From Desulfobacteraceae bacterium (GTDB taxonomy: Bacteria; Desulfobacterota; Desulfobacteria; Desulfobacterales; Desulfobacteraceae): a DNA stretch of 8,314 nucleotides. Each line of letters begins with the position of its first letter. The stretch's first letter is position 1. Made by a program: the position numbers and the translations under genes. Positions 6,411 through 8,314 of this stretch are shown here, in pieces. The stretch spans positions 1-8,314 of the forward strand of contig JAFLJU010000390.1 in assembly GCA_022712835.1 (NCBI GenBank). The letters are read 5' to 3'. The notes under the pieces are model-generated. The model was not told the origin of the DNA and made no database searches. It worked only from the letters and a program-made list of their open reading frames with translations.

Positions 6411-8314
6411 CGGATATTACTATCCTTTAAGCGCTGGGACAAAATCCGGGATATATTAAAAAACAATTTAGTACCGATCTTGGGAAACCGTTTGGCAACC
6501 AATTGAATCAATTTCTCATTGATCTCAAACACCTCTGTTTCCGATTGGGTGACCACGGTTGCAGACCGGGCCTCCCCGGTTAAAAAACCCATCTCTCCCA
6601 CAATATCTCCGGCCTGCATGGTGCCCAGACGTTTCCGGGTCTCTTCCTGGACCACATCCACCCGCCCTTCCAAAATAAGCACCATGTTATGGCTCTCTTC
6701 CCCCTGGGTAATAAACTGCTCGCCCTGGGAGAGAATTTTTATCTCCCCCATGGTCAGTATTCTGCGAATCTCCCCCTTTTTAAGACCTTCCAGCAGCTTA
6801 CAAGTCTTAAAATCCAGCTTTTTTCCAATATAGGTCTGGAGCATATCCACAGGAGAGATAATGGGAATTTTGATCAAGAGCAGCGGGGTGATCAGAAGGT
6901 CAGAAATCAATGCCGTGAACATACACAGGGCTGCCAGCTTTCCAAACTGGACGGTGGAACCGAACTTTGCAAACAACAGCATGGAGAACCCTGCAATCAG
7001 GGCTGCGGAGGTGGACAAAATCGGCCGGATTTCCATGCGCAGGGTGTTCATGATAGCAATTTCATTGGAATCTGATTTTTTAAGTTCGCCTGCATATCGG
7101 ACCATGAAATGGATGGTGTCGTCCACGGCAATACCCAGGGCAATGATTGCCACAGGAAAGGTGGCCGTACTCAAAGGGATTCCTAAGAATCCCATGATCC
7201 CGAAATTCACCACCACAGGCAGTACATTGGGTATCATGGCCAGAGCCCCGGCCTTGAGGGAAAGAAATAAAACTGAAATAAAGAGAAAAATGGCAATGAA
7301 CATATACCCCAAGTTCAGCACCACTTCCCGGGTAATGGTATTGGAGGCCTTTGCCACCACGATCATTTCACCGGTGACATGGTAGTCCAGATCCTTTGTA
7401 AGATTCTCTCTGACAAAGGTGTTGATGTCATCGTAGGCAGCCATGATTTCCTGGGTTCCGGCAGCCCGGGTCCTCACCAGCATACTGGTTTTTGTAAAGT
7501 CATGGTTCACAAACCGGGAAAGATTGTCCGCATCCATCATAAGGTTGTACTGGGCAATGAGGTCATTGTTTTTGGGGATTTTGAAAAATGCCTGGTTACC
7601 GTCATTCATTTCCTGGTGGGTTTTTCTGACCATGTCCACATACCCCACGGCCTTGCCGTGGTGTTTGTTGAGATAATCATAGAGACGGCCTACGTGGATC
7701 AAATTTTCATGGGTCTGGAATGCATCAGGTGTCTTTGATTCCACTACCACCATGAAATTGGTTCCCCCCACCAGATCTTTTTTCAATTTTTCAAACAACA
7801 CCGGCACATCTGCATCATCCTTGAAAAACTTCACATAGTCGGTTTCAATATACACCTGCTGCACCCCCCACACCGACAAACCCATGACAAGGACAAAAAG
7901 CCCCATCACCACATAGCGGTATTGGGTGATACTGGTGAACAAAAACCGTCTGAAATATTTTATGGGGCGGCTCTCTTTTTTGGTACTGACCTTGGGTGTC
8001 TTATAAAATCTTAAAATAGTGGGAACGGTCAGAATGGTGAGAATAAAATTAATGGCAATACCAAAGGCTGCGGTAATACCGAATTCCCTGAGCATGGGAA
8101 TGGAATTGGGGGCAATGGTGGCAAACCCTAAGAAAGTGGTCATGGAGGTAAGAAGAATGGCGGTTCCGCTTTTAACGGCCATGTTTAAAATGGCCGTAAA
8201 CTTGGCTTTCCCGTTTTCCAGTTCATGCATGTATTCACTGAGCAAATGGATATCTTCCGTGGCCCCCATGACAAAGAGAAGGGTGGGGATAATCACGGAA
8301 ACAGGATTGATGCC
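6401..8314 (-). CDS. RND-superfamily (MMPL/COG1033-type) exporter with C-terminal cyclic-nucleotide-binding domain, 5' end outside the window
   Basis: The reading frame is open to the right edge, so the N-terminus (first helices and first periplasmic loop) is missing; the GTG at 8294-8296 sits inside a helix and is not the start. Counting from the edge (637 residues), it begins in TM4 of the first half, with GATEDIHL (17-24). TM5-6 lie at about 50-101, TM7 at 133-153, the second periplasmic loop at about 154-330 and TM8-12 at about 335-484. TM10 carries GIAVDDTIHF (394-403), with the proton-relay-type aspartates D398 and D399. After TM12, on the expected cytoplasmic face, comes a cNMP-binding fold (about 505-612). 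Its phosphate-binding cassette GEMGFLTGEARSAT has E574 and R583, spaced as in protein kinase A regulatory domains. The substrate is unknown; COG1033 relatives are often linked to lipid or hopanoid export. Exporter activity is expected to be tuned by a cyclic nucleotide. Confidence 0.88.
   Translation of the reverse strand, partial: GINPVSVIIPTLLFVMGATEDIHLLSEYMHELENGKAKFTAILNMAVKSGTAILLTSMTTFLGFATIAPNSIPMLREFGITAAFGIAINFILTILTVPTILRFYKTPKVSTKKESRPIKYFRRFLFTSITQYRYVVMGLFVLVMGLSVWGVQQVYIETDYVKFFKDDADVPVLFEKLKKDLVGGTNFMVVVESKTPDAFQTHENLIHVGRLYDYLNKHHGKAVGYVDMVRKTHQEMNDGNQAFFKIPKNNDLIAQYNLMMDADNLSRFVNHDFTKTSMLVRTRAAGTQEIMAAYDDINTFVRENLTKDLDYHVTGEMIVVAKASNTITREVVLNLGYMFIAIFLFISVLFLSLKAGALAMIPNVLPVVVNFGIMGFLGIPLSTATFPVAIIALGIAVDDTIHFMVRYAGELKKSDSNEIAIMNTLRMEIRPILSTSAALIAGFSMLLFAKFGSTVQFGKLAALCMFTALISDLLITPLLLIKIPIISPVDMLQTYIGKKLDFKTCKLLEGLKKGEIRRILTMGEIKILSQGEQFITQGEESHNMVLILEGRVDVVQEETRKRLGTMQAGDIVGEMGFLTGEARSATVVTQSETEVFEINEKLIQLVAKRFPKIGTKLFFNISRILSQRLKDSNIRRQ

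Noticed and set aside
6861..7385. + strand open frame of 174 codons
   Set aside because: It lies entirely antisense to the RND exporter, whose frame has clear family motifs; the translated product looks like a shadow.
8294..8296. GTG as the start of the RND exporter
   Set aside because: The frame stays open upstream to the window edge with hydrophobic, family-like sequence, and half the protein would be missing.

Overview
The window holds six recognisable protein genes: three on the + strand in the left half and three on the - strand in the right half. The two sets converge at about 4865-4930. I see no rRNA, tRNA, CRISPR array, insertion sequence or phage gene. Base composition is intermediate. 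Gene content (aspartate/alanine exchange with aspartate decarboxylase, a CLC antiporter, an MtfA-type peptidase, and a COG1033-type RND exporter carrying a cyclic-nucleotide domain) would suit an anaerobic Gram-negative bacterium of the Desulfobacterota, perhaps Desulfobacteraceae-like. That placement is inference from style; no phylogenetic marker gene is present.

Left (40-3372): aspT and asdA form a compact operon, 19 bases apart, each with a strong ribosome-binding site, closed by a near-textbook intrinsic terminator. AspT exchanges extracellular aspartate for intracellular alanine. AsdA decarboxylates aspartate to alanine and CO2, consuming a proton. Together they make a decarboxylation-driven virtual proton pump. 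After a gene-poor stretch (3373-3576) comes clcA (3577-4863), a CLC protein with both glutamates that mark Cl-/H+ antiporters rather than channels. It ends in a likely terminator that overlaps the end of the convergent mtfA.

Right (4930-8314, - strand, read from the right edge): an RND-superfamily exporter, cut by the window edge, whose last transmembrane segment is followed by an apparently intact cyclic-nucleotide-binding domain; then a small three-helix DUF202 membrane protein; then an MtfA-family zinc metallopeptidase. The gaps between them (128 and 167 bases) are large enough for separate promoters, so they need not be one operon.

The two points most worth following are (1) the aspartate virtual proton pump next to a CLC antiporter, the same pairing of activities that supports extreme acid resistance in E. 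coli, and (2) the fusion of an RND exporter to a cNMP-binding domain with its key phosphate-binding residues in place.
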